In this document: piece by piece, positions 33,493-40,858 of the stretch
Numbering within the stretch: the first letter of the stretch is position 1
Layout: every line of letters starts with the position of its first letter
DNA from: JADJPF01 sp964492845
GTDB lineage: Bacteria > Acidobacteriota > Blastocatellia > Chloracidobacteriales > JADJPF01
NCBI GenBank assembly: GCA_964492845.1
Contig: CAZBMZ010000001.1
Coordinates: 310,001-374,000 of the forward strand
Direction of reading: 5' to 3'
DNA: 64,000 bases
The notes under the pieces: generated by a model
Seen by the model: the letters and a program-made list of their open reading frames with translations, nothing else
What the model was told of the DNA's origin: nothing
Databases searched by the model: none
Program-made: the position numbers and the translations under genes

Positions 33493-34740
33493 ATGATTTC
33501 CAGAAAAAAAACTGCTGTAGTTGATGTTGGCGGTCGTAAAGTCGGTAGTCAATATCCAATAGTCGTCCAATCAATGACAAATACTGATACAGAAGATGCT
33601 GAATCTACTGCAAAACAAGTAGCGGAACTAGCTCAAGCTGGTTCTGAACTAGTCCGTATCACAGTTAACACTAAAGAAGCAGCCGCAACCGTTCCAGCGA
33701 TTTTTGAAAAACTAGACAAAATGAACATGTCTGTCCCAATTATTGGAGATTTTCATTTTAACGGGCATTTACTTCTAAAAAAATATCCTGAGTGCGCCAA
33801 ACTCCTAGCTAAATATAGAATTAACCCTGGAAATGTAGGATTTGGACGAAGACACGACGATAATTTTCGCCAAATGATTGAAGTTGCAATTGAAAATGAT
33901 AAACCTGTGCGTATTGGCGTAAATTGGGGATCGCTTGATCAAGCTTTACTAGCAAAAATGATGGACGATAACGCCAAATTAGCAGAACCTAAGTCTGCCG
34001 ATGATGTACTAATGGATGCAATGGTTGAAAGTGCTATCACTTCAGCAGAATTAGCAGAAAGTTACGGACTAGCACATAATAAAATTATCTTAAGTGCAAA
34101 AGTTTCAAATGTTCAATCTTTATTAAAAGTCTACCGTAATTTATCGCTACGAGGCGACTATCCTTTACATTTAGGTTTAACCGAAGCTGGAATGGGTAGC
34201 AAAGGAATTGTTGCTAGTTCAGCAGCCCTAGCAATTTTACTACAAGAAGGTATTGGTGATACTATACGAGTTAGTTTAACCCCTCGTCCAGGTGGGGAAC
34301 GAAGCGAAGAAGTCCTGGTAGCACAACAAATATTACAATCTTTAGGCATTCGCAACTTCCTACCTGCTGTTACTGCTTGCCCAGGTTGTGGACGCACTAC
34401 TAGCACACTATTTCAAGAACTCGCTGAACAAATCCAAGATTATCTTAACCGCCAAATGAAAGAATGGAAGGCGATTTATCCAGGTGTAGAAACCTTAAGA
34501 GTTGCTGTAATGGGCTGTGTAGTCAATGGCCCGGGCGAGTCCAAACATGCTGACATAGGGATTTCACTTCCTGGAACAGGTGAAGAACCCCGCGCACCAG
34601 TTTTTGTTGATGGCAAATTATTTACTACACTACAAGGTAGTGATATTGCTAGCAACTTTATGACTATTGTAAATGACTATGTTGATTCTCATTACAATAA
34701 GTCTAGTAATTCAAATGTAGTAGAAGAATTTTTAGTTTAA
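33493..34740 (+). CDS. ispG: 4-hydroxy-3-methylbut-2-enyl-diphosphate synthase IspG
   Basis: The 415-residue enzyme catalyses the penultimate step of the MEP isoprenoid pathway, converting MEcPP to HMBPP with a [4Fe-4S] cluster. The cluster ligands are visible as CPGCG (Cys296, Cys299), GCVVNGPGES (Cys342) and Glu349. The TIM-barrel start has VVQSMTNTDTEDAE. Length is that of the short bacterial form, without the extra domain of the plant/Chlamydia type. It stands alone, with one small unknown gene after it; no other MEP gene lies in the window. IspG supports quinone and lipid synthesis. Confidence 0.97.
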   Translation: MISRKKTAVVDVGGRKVGSQYPIVVQSMTNTDTEDAESTAKQVAELAQAGSELVRITVNTKEAAATVPAIFEKLDKMNMSVPIIGDFHFNGHLLLKKYPECAKLLAKYRINPGNVGFGRRHDDNFRQMIEVAIENDKPVRIGVNWGSLDQALLAKMMDDNAKLAEPKSADDVLMDAMVESAITSAELAESYGLAHNKIILSAKVSNVQSLLKVYRNLSLRGDYPLHLGLTEAGMGSKGIVASSAALAILLQEGIGDTIRVSLTPRPGGERSEEVLVAQQILQSLGIRNFLPAVTACPGCGRTTSTLFQELAEQIQDYLNRQMKEWKAIYPGVETLRVAVMGCVVNGPGESKHADIGISLPGTGEEPRAPVFVDGKLFTTLQGSDIASNFMTIVNDYVDSHYNKSSNSNVVEEFLV

Positions 34741-34774
34741 CAATTTATTTTTTAATTATTTAATAGGAGTAAAT

Positions 34775-35215
34775 ATGTCCAGTCCAGATGCAAATCATCA
34801 TGATGCAGATTTAATGCTTAAATGTTATGACTTACGTCGTGAAGCAGTAATGCGAGAATCAAGAAATACTGTAGCAAAGTTTTTCCCACAAAAATATGAA
34901 GAGGTTGTAGCTGTTATGCAGCCTGATCATCCAATGAATGCAGCATTTCGACAAGTCGCTACTTATTGGGAAATGGTTTATAGTATGGTCAGACATGGAG
35001 TTGTTCACCCAGAATTTTTTGTTGAAAATAGTGCTGAAGGCTTATTTGTTTTTGCTAAGGTAGAGCCTTATCTAGAACAAATCCGCAAAGACTTCAACCC
35101 TGTAGCTTTACAAAATGCTGAGTGGGTATCAAAAAATACTGAAGCAGGTAAAGCTGCTATGGTAAGAATTAAAGCTTATATTCAAAAATTAGCACAACAA
35201 GCTAATAATCAATAA
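34775..35215 (+). CDS. Conserved-looking small protein of unknown function
   Basis: The 146-residue protein starts at an ATG with an AGGAG ribosome site 7 bases upstream, 34 bases after ispG, probably on the same transcript. It is helical and soluble without a signal peptide. Motifs include CYDLRREAVMRESRN and FRQVATYWEMVYSMVRHGVVHPEFF, with an acidic start and Gln/Ala-rich C-terminus. I do not recognise the family. It may be a DUF-type protein common in this phylum. Confidence 0.7.
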   Translation: MSSPDANHHDADLMLKCYDLRREAVMRESRNTVAKFFPQKYEEVVAVMQPDHPMNAAFRQVATYWEMVYSMVRHGVVHPEFFVENSAEGLFVFAKVEPYLEQIRKDFNPVALQNAEWVSKNTEAGKAAMVRIKAYIQKLAQQANNQ

Positions 35216-35248
35216 GTTAAGCTAAGTAATCAATAAAATTAATTTATA

Positions 35249-35296
35249 AAATAAGCTTGGGTAATTAATGTTACAGTTAATTATCTAAGCTTATTT
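35249..35296. terminator. Bidirectional terminator between convergent genes
   Basis: Arms AAATAAGCTTGGGTAATTAA (35249-35268) and TTAATTATCTAAGCTTATTT (35277-35296) pair at 18 of 20 positions with G-U pairs at the remaining two. The loop is 8 bases. It lies between the ispG-linked gene and the CLC gene. Confidence 0.75.
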
Positions 35297-35320
35297 ACTT
35301 TATAAAAGTATAAATTAAAA

Positions 35321-36826
35321 TTAAATTCGTTCTCGCACTTGTCGTAAAGTTTCCCCGTTACTAACTTGTAAGCTTTTTGACTTAGGGCTTTCAATAGGTT
35401 GAGCTAAATAAATTCCTCTATGCCCACTAAATACATAGGCTAATATACAAGCAATGCCATAAGGAAGCGCGATTGCTCCGCCAAATAGCTCTATTCCCAT
35501 TAATAAACAAGCTATAGGAGTATTAGCCGCAGCCCCAAACACAGCAACAAAACCTACAGCAGCAAATAATTCTGGAGGTTCTCCCATAATTAGTCCAAGT
35601 GTATGTCCAAGTGTTGCACCAATAACAAATAAGGGTGTAACTTCACCGCCCTTAAATCCTGCTCCTAATGTAATTGCTGTAAAGATTAGTTTAAGTATAA
35701 AGGCGTATTTACTTATATAACCGCCTTCAGTTGAGGTGGTAAGCATTGGTAAGGAAAGACCCAGGTAATCTTGAGAACCTACTAAATAAGTTAGAGCAAT
35801 AATTATGATACCGCCTATTACTAAACGAAGCGGAGGCCAAGACACCCAGCGTTTAAAGCCATCTGAAATAGCATGGGTTAATTCTGAAAAAAGCAGTGCT
35901 GCTAAACCAAAAGCTATACCTGCAATTGCAAGCTTTGCAAAAAGTAGTCCATTAAGTGTAGCGGCTTCAGCATGTTTATAATGAGTATGTGCTACACCCC
36001 AGTAGCTACAAACTACATCCCCAACAATTGAAGCTACTAGACAAGGTATAATTCCTTCATAGCGCATACGTCCAACAGATTGGACTTCCATACCAAATAT
36101 TGCACCTGCTAAAGGAGTGCCAAACACGGCACCAAATCCGGCACTCATTCCAGCCATTAAAATAAGGCGTGTATCTTCTGCACCTAAAGACAGCTTTTGT
36201 GCTAACCAACTAGCTAATGATCCTCCCATTTGAACGGCTGTCCCTTCACGCCCGGCAGAACCGCCAAAAAGATGTGTTAATACTGTAGAAAACAAAATCA
36301 TAGGTGCCATTAATAGCGGAATAACCTTTTTAGGTTGATGGATATTATCAATTATTAAGTTATTACCTTTTTCAACAACTTTTCCCCATTGATAATACAC
36401 ATACCCAATTAAAAGTCCGCAAACCGGTAATAGCCAAAGCATCCAAGGGTGTGTAACACGAAACTCTGTAGCAGATGAAAGCAAAGTAAGAAAGAGGGCC
36501 GAGGCACTGCCAGCTAAAATGCCTACAATAGAAGCTAGTAAAGCCCATTTAACTGTACTAGTAGCTAATACAATATGCTCCCAAATATTGCAGCCTAAAA
36601 AAGCTTGTATAGTTTTAGAAAAACTTGCTAATGGAGGTACGCAAACCCGCCGGATTTTAGAAAATAGATTAGCACTATTTGCACGTTCTTCTACTGTGGC
36701 TTCAGTATTAGTTCCACAATAAGCACAAATACCTGTTTTAGTAGATTGATGGCAAAACCAGCAAGCAGTAAGATCTGTTTTATTTTCAGTATGTTGATTT
36801 AATTTTGTAGTGTCAGAAGGATTCAT
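35321..36826 (-). CDS. CLC-family anion antiporter, probable fluoride exporter (CLC-F type)
   Basis: The 501 residues start with a zinc ribbon (CWFCHQ, then CAYCGT; Cys22, 25, 34, 37). About ten or more membrane segments follow. The CLC signature GREG is at 192-195 with gating Glu194, in the variant GGSAGREGTAVQMGG. The chloride-specific GSGIP motif is missing. Its place holds VEKGNNLIIDNIH (residues 151-163), the pattern I associate with CLC-F antiporters. GAGFKGGEVTPLFVIGATLGH is the second conserved loop. The upstream fluoride riboswitch (36902-36968) independently supports F-/H+ antiport. CLC-F proteins export toxic fluoride driven by protons. An N-terminal zinc ribbon on a CLC is unusual; its purpose is unknown. 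Confidence 0.88.
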   Translation of the reverse strand: MNPSDTTKLNQHTENKTDLTACWFCHQSTKTGICAYCGTNTEATVEERANSANLFSKIRRVCVPPLASFSKTIQAFLGCNIWEHIVLATSTVKWALLASIVGILAGSASALFLTLLSSATEFRVTHPWMLWLLPVCGLLIGYVYYQWGKVVEKGNNLIIDNIHQPKKVIPLLMAPMILFSTVLTHLFGGSAGREGTAVQMGGSLASWLAQKLSLGAEDTRLILMAGMSAGFGAVFGTPLAGAIFGMEVQSVGRMRYEGIIPCLVASIVGDVVCSYWGVAHTHYKHAEAATLNGLLFAKLAIAGIAFGLAALLFSELTHAISDGFKRWVSWPPLRLVIGGIIIIALTYLVGSQDYLGLSLPMLTTSTEGGYISKYAFILKLIFTAITLGAGFKGGEVTPLFVIGATLGHTLGLIMGEPPELFAAVGFVAVFGAAANTPIACLLMGIELFGGAIALPYGIACILAYVFSGHRGIYLAQPIESPKSKSLQVSNGETLRQVRERI

Positions 36827-36901
36827 CTTAGGCGGTTTCCTCGTATCTAGTTTTTTATAACCTAGAAGCGAAGAATAGTTCTACATCACCTCTAGGGTTT
36901 G

Positions 36902-36968
36902 ATGTAGAAGCTATTAGCCGAAGCGGTTCGGAAAATAAGGTTACTTTCCAGGCGAGCCTCATCACCTA
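36902..36968 (-). promoter_or_regulatory. Fluoride riboswitch (crcB motif) aptamer
   Basis: Read on the minus strand from 36966, the sequence opens GGTGATGAGGCTCGCC, matching the conserved fluoride aptamer GGCGAUGAGGCCCGCC except two C-to-T changes. A variable stem (GGAAA / TTTCC) follows. The conserved 3' half then reads AACCGCTTCGGCTAATAGCTTCTAC, close to the consensus AAC-GC, GGCUGAUGGCCUCUAC. The GAGGC / GCTTC pseudoknot pairing is preserved (one G-U). Just 3' of it, CTACATC (36907-36901) pairs with GATGTAG (36887-36881). Extending it to TTCTACATC / GATGTAGAA and AATAG / CTATT would compete with the aptamer, a plausible expression platform. The CLC start lies 76 bases downstream. Confidence 0.87.
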
Positions 36969-37131
36969 TAAAATTGTTAGCTTAAAACCAAACTTTATGT
37001 TGCATTTTGTGTTTTGTCAATGGAAGAAATTTATAGAATTACAACTATTTCTGACATTGCGGCTTTCTTAAAATTTTAGTTTAGGCGTAAAATCAAAGTT
37101 TTAATTTTATTGCTAGGTTTTGGAGTGTTAA

Positions 37132-38979
37132 ATGTCTCGATTTAGACAGTTACTTGAAGATGAGCGCGTGCATGTTTTTGATGGCGCAATGGGGACAATG
37201 CTTTATGCAAAAGGCGTTTATATTAACCGTTGTTTTGATGAACTAAATATTTCTAACCCAAAAATGGTCTTGGATGTTCATAAAGAATATATCAAAGCTG
37301 GAGCAGAAATTATTCAAACTAACTCTTTTGGTGCCAACCAAATAAAGCTAAATAAACATGGCTTAGATGACAAACTAGTAGAAATTAATCAAAAGGCTGC
37401 TCAAATTGCACGAGAAGCAGCAGGAGACAAAATTTGTGTTGCCGCAGCCATTGGGCCTTTAGGCATTCGTATTGAACCTTACGGGCCAACTTCAAGAGAT
37501 GAGGCTAAAAGTCTTTTTCAACAACAAGTTAAGGCTTTGCTTTCTGTTGAGGGAGCAATAGACTGTTTTATTTTAGAAACCTTTAGCGATTTAAGCGAAA
37601 TTAATCAAGCTATTAAAGCTATTAAAGAACTGTGTGATTTGCCAATTATTGCCCAAATGACAATCCAACCTTATGGAAAAACTGCTTTTGGCACTGCTCC
37701 AGAAACATTTACTAGTCAATTAGATAGCTGGGGTGTAGATGTAATTGGGATAAATTGTAGTGTTGGGCCTCAGGATAGTTTAGATGCTATTCAAATAATG
37801 ACTACAGTAACTGAGCGTAAGCTATCTGTTCAGCCTAATGCAGGGCTTCCACGTGAGGTAGACGGACGTAAAATGTATATGTGTTCACCTGAATATATGG
37901 CTAAATATGCACGTCGCTTTATTCAGGTAGGAGTAAAATTTATAGGTGGTTGCTGTGGTACTACCCCGGAGCATATTAAATTAATTGCTAATGCTGTAAA
38001 AGCCGCTACACCACAACGTGCAGTAGTAGCTTTTCCTATAAATAAAGAGCAGGAAAATAAAACTCAAATAGAAATAGTCCCTACGGAAAAACGCTCTCAT
38101 TTTGCTCGTAAAATTGCTAATGGAGAATTTGTTACTTCAGTTGAAATTGTGCCAGCAAAAGGCTGTGATGCTGTAAAAATGCTAGAAAGCGTTATAGAGC
38201 TAAGAAATGCTAAAGTAGATGCTGTTAATATTCCTGATGGCCCACGCGCACAAAGTCGTATGGGTGCTTTAGCTACAGCAATATTAATCCAGCAACAAAT
38301 ACAGGGTATTGAACCAGTAGTTCATTATTGTTGTCGAGATCGTAATCTTTTAGGGATGATGTCGGATCTTTTAGGTGCTGCTGCATTAGGAATAAACAAT
38401 TTGTTAATTATTACTGGTGATCCTCCAAAAATGGGGCCATATCCAGAAGCGACTGCCGTTTTTGATGTTGACTCAATAGGTTTAACTAATATGGTAAGTA
38501 GTCTTAATCATGGTTTAGACCTAGGCAGTAATCCTATTGGTAAGCCAACTTCCTTTTTTATAGGTGTTGGAGTTAATCCTTGTGCAATAGACTTAGATAC
38601 TGAAATCCGCCGGTTTGAATGGAAAGTTGATGCAGGGGCGCAATTTGCTGTTACACAGCCAATTTTTGATTTAGCCCAATTTTTTAATTTTCTTAAAAGA
38701 ATTGAACATTGCCATATTCCAATAATTGTTGGTATTTGGCCGCTGGTTTCTTATCGTAATGCAGAATTTTTAAGTAATGAAGTTCCTGGTATAAGTGTAC
38801 CAGCAAATATACTAGAAAGAATGCGTAAAGCCGAAGGGCCGGAAGCAGCAAGACAAGAAGGTTTAACCATTGCACGGGAAATGCTTCAAGAAGTAAAGTC
38901 ATCTGTTCAAGGTGTACAAGTTAGCGCACCTTTTGGACGTGTTGCTTATGCTTTAGATGTTTTTAGTGTTTTAAGTTAA
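37132..38979 (+). CDS. Bifunctional homocysteine S-methyltransferase / methylenetetrahydrofolate reductase (YitJ-like)
   Basis: The 615 residues form two enzymes in one chain. The N-terminal homocysteine methyltransferase domain (about 1-300) has DGAMGTMLYAKG, GINCSVGP (Cys209) and GGCCGTT (Cys274, Cys275); these three cysteines bind zinc and activate homocysteine. The C-terminal MTHFR domain (about 325-612) has SVEIVPAKGCDAV, NIPDGPRAQSRMG, LLIITGDPPKMG and a PIFDLAQFFNF strand; it reduces 5,10-methylene-THF to 5-methyl-THF with FAD. The same arrangement is known from Bacillus YitJ. The fusion supplies and uses methyl groups for methionine synthesis; no cobalamin domain is present. The start has GGAG 8 bases upstream. 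Confidence 0.94.
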   Translation: MSRFRQLLEDERVHVFDGAMGTMLYAKGVYINRCFDELNISNPKMVLDVHKEYIKAGAEIIQTNSFGANQIKLNKHGLDDKLVEINQKAAQIAREAAGDKICVAAAIGPLGIRIEPYGPTSRDEAKSLFQQQVKALLSVEGAIDCFILETFSDLSEINQAIKAIKELCDLPIIAQMTIQPYGKTAFGTAPETFTSQLDSWGVDVIGINCSVGPQDSLDAIQIMTTVTERKLSVQPNAGLPREVDGRKMYMCSPEYMAKYARRFIQVGVKFIGGCCGTTPEHIKLIANAVKAATPQRAVVAFPINKEQENKTQIEIVPTEKRSHFARKIANGEFVTSVEIVPAKGCDAVKMLESVIELRNAKVDAVNIPDGPRAQSRMGALATAILIQQQIQGIEPVVHYCCRDRNLLGMMSDLLGAAALGINNLLIITGDPPKMGPYPEATAVFDVDSIGLTNMVSSLNHGLDLGSNPIGKPTSFFIGVGVNPCAIDLDTEIRRFEWKVDAGAQFAVTQPIFDLAQFFNFLKRIEHCHIPIIVGIWPLVSYRNAEFLSNEVPGISVPANILERMRKAEGPEAARQEGLTIAREMLQEVKSSVQGVQVSAPFGRVAYALDVFSVLS

Positions 38980-39061
38980 AGATAATAAGTGATATAAGGT
39001 AAATTTTGGAATATTTTCAAAATATTTATTTTGTTAACAAATATTTATTTTTCTATATCTT

Positions 39062-39112
39062 TATAGCCACGCAGTGGCTTTTGATAATAGACCAGCACTT
39101 TAGGGCTGGTTC
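39062..39112. repeat. REP-like double hairpin (second copy)
   Basis: TAGCCacgcagtGGCTT, the linker TTGATAATAG and ACCAGCACTTTAGGGCTGGT form two hairpins. They have the same order and linker as the unit at 20567-20615. The element lies between convergent genes, just after the MTHFR fusion. The 3' hairpin could help terminate one of them. Confidence 0.75.
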
Positions 39113-39121
39113 TTAGTTGTT

Positions 39122-39451
39122 TTAATTTACGTTATATTGCTTGCAGCATTCTTGAAGGTATTCTTTAAAAGCGAAGACTAAATCTTTAAGCATAGCAAGG
39201 TCTTGCTGAATTGCAGCAATTTCAATACGTTTGCCTAAAATACTGATATGACTAAACCCAAAACTTTTTCCATGTCCATAAAGTTTATCGCCAATTTCAA
39301 TTAAAACAGGAAAATCTCTTTCAGCTAAAGCTTTTTCTAATAAAACCAAATTTTCTTTTTCTGAAGCTAAATACCAAGGAATTAATTCCTTGATTAACTC
39401 ATCTTCATTTTCTTGTTCTTCAGCCATTTTTTTAGGTAAAAAAGGTAGCAT
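39122..39451 (-). CDS. Hpt (histidine phosphotransfer)-like protein
   Basis: The 109-residue helical protein has an acidic N-terminus (KKMAEEQENEDELIK). The motif IGDKLYGHGKSFGFSHISILGKRIEIAA has the spacing of Hpt domains, in which the phospho-accepting His sits in H-x-x-K-G-x-x-x-x-x-G. Here GHGKSFGF places a His before Lys. Hpt proteins shuttle phosphoryl groups between receiver domains in multistep phosphorelays. No receiver gene is adjacent. A start at the ninth residue (Met, MAEEQ) is also possible. The Hpt call rests on one motif, but length and helix pattern fit. Confidence 0.7.
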   Translation of the reverse strand: MLPFLPKKMAEEQENEDELIKELIPWYLASEKENLVLLEKALAERDFPVLIEIGDKLYGHGKSFGFSHISILGKRIEIAAIQQDLAMLKDLVFAFKEYLQECCKQYNVN

Positions 39452-40040
39452 TGATTACTTTCCCTAATACAGTCTAACACTATTATAGTAGAGTAATTTC
39501 CTTATAGTACTTACTTAGCTAACAAGTAAATAAACCTATTATTTCTAACTCTTATTTGTTGTTAGTATTGCGATTGTAGGACAACACTAAACAGCAGTCA
39601 AACCTATTTGCTAGTCATTTATTTCTATTAAACCTTCTTTAAAAGTAATAAAAACTCTTAACACTATACTCTTCTAAAGATTGCTTTATTAATACAATAA
39701 AAAATTAATTCATTATTTACTATGTAAAGTTATATTAATGTTATTTAGAAAGATATTAATAAATAATGAATTTTTGTCACGTTATAATGTATAACTATAA
39801 CTAATTACAATATGTTACTAGATTTGGAATTGATCGCTAGTAAAAGCTCTTGCTAATTTATTGTAATCAAAAAGGTAATAAGTATTATATTGAAAAGTAG
39901 ATCAATAAATGTAATATACTATTTATAGTAGTAGTAAATAAGTTTACCACTACTAATATTGCTAGTCGTGTCACTAACTAATAGTTAATTAATCAACCAA
40001 CTTAAACCAATCTGGTTAACGAAAAATATAAGGAGAGTTT
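39452..40040. other. Long AT-rich non-coding stretch upstream of a secreted protein gene
   Basis: About 590 bases are without a convincing reading frame. A perfect 13-base inverted repeat AATTCATTATTTA / TAAATAATGAATT (39707-39719, 39760-39772) has a 40-base spacer and is followed by T5. The rest is extremely AT-rich. The AAGGAG at 40030 is the ribosome site of the secreted-protein gene. The promoter of that gene and of the divergent Hpt gene must lie here, but I cannot place them. Confidence 0.45.
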
Positions 40041-40856
40041 ATGAAAAAGATTTATTTCTTAATGGTGTTTTTTGCAATTTGTGGATACGTAGTAATGAGT
40101 GGTGTAAATAATGGCAGTGTAAATGCTGACGTTAAATGTGAAGTTAATTTTCATTTTGATGGACTTCAAGCAATTGCTTTTGGTGATAGTAAACGTGTTA
40201 GTGATGGTATTTTGGATGTTCATCATCACACCCCTAATATTGAGATTAAGCAAATTAAACAAGGTAAAGAAACTACCATTTATAACATTAAGGCTAATGA
40301 ATTAAAAGGAAAAGCTTTAACTATCAGTGTGCCTAACAATGGGCTGCAACCTAAAAAATATTATTCTCCAGATATGAGCAAGGATACACAAGATTTTCGC
40401 TGGTGCTTAGACATTGAAAGTGATTTGTTTCAAAAGCAGCTTTATTTAAGAGAAGATAAGCTATTTTGCAAGATTCATTTTCAGGTAGGGGAGTTTTTTA
40501 CTAATCAGTTAACAGAGGATAAATACCAGTTTGTTGCAGGTAGCAAGCTACATTCATTTAATCGTCGTATTGGTGAACCTGCGGCAAGAGTGCAACTAGG
40601 TGTTGGTAATAATCTAGTTATTAATGGTTTAGATAGAGCTATTAATTTACCTTACGTTGATGGGGCTAGTTATAAAGTAAATATTACTAATTTACCACCT
40701 AAAGATATGATGAATATGGATCATTTTGCTTTTTACTATGATGTGGTTAAAACTACTACTACTCAATTTATGCCAGTAGCTAGTAAAAAAGTTGCTTTTG
40801 GGCCTAGACCTTATATTTGTGGTGCAGCAATTTTTGGTAAATCATCAATAAATTAG
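40041..40856 (+). CDS. Secreted protein of unknown function
   Basis: The 271-residue protein begins with a signal peptide (KKIYFLMVFFAICGYVVMSG; cleavage near residue 29 at NADVK). The mature part is beta-rich (CEVNFHFDGLQAIAFGD, then VHHHTPNIEIKQIKQG). It has four cysteines, including WCLD, LFCKI and YICGA. I do not recognise a domain. AAGGAG lies just upstream of the ATG. The stop is 2 bases from the end of the convergent TPR gene. The long non-coding upstream region suggests it is strongly or specially regulated. Confidence 0.75.
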   Translation: MKKIYFLMVFFAICGYVVMSGVNNGSVNADVKCEVNFHFDGLQAIAFGDSKRVSDGILDVHHHTPNIEIKQIKQGKETTIYNIKANELKGKALTISVPNNGLQPKKYYSPDMSKDTQDFRWCLDIESDLFQKQLYLREDKLFCKIHFQVGEFFTNQLTEDKYQFVAGSKLHSFNRRIGEPAARVQLGVGNNLVINGLDRAINLPYVDGASYKVNITNLPPKDMMNMDHFAFYYDVVKTTTTQFMPVASKKVAFGPRPYICGAAIFGKSSIN

Positions 40857-40858
40857 TT

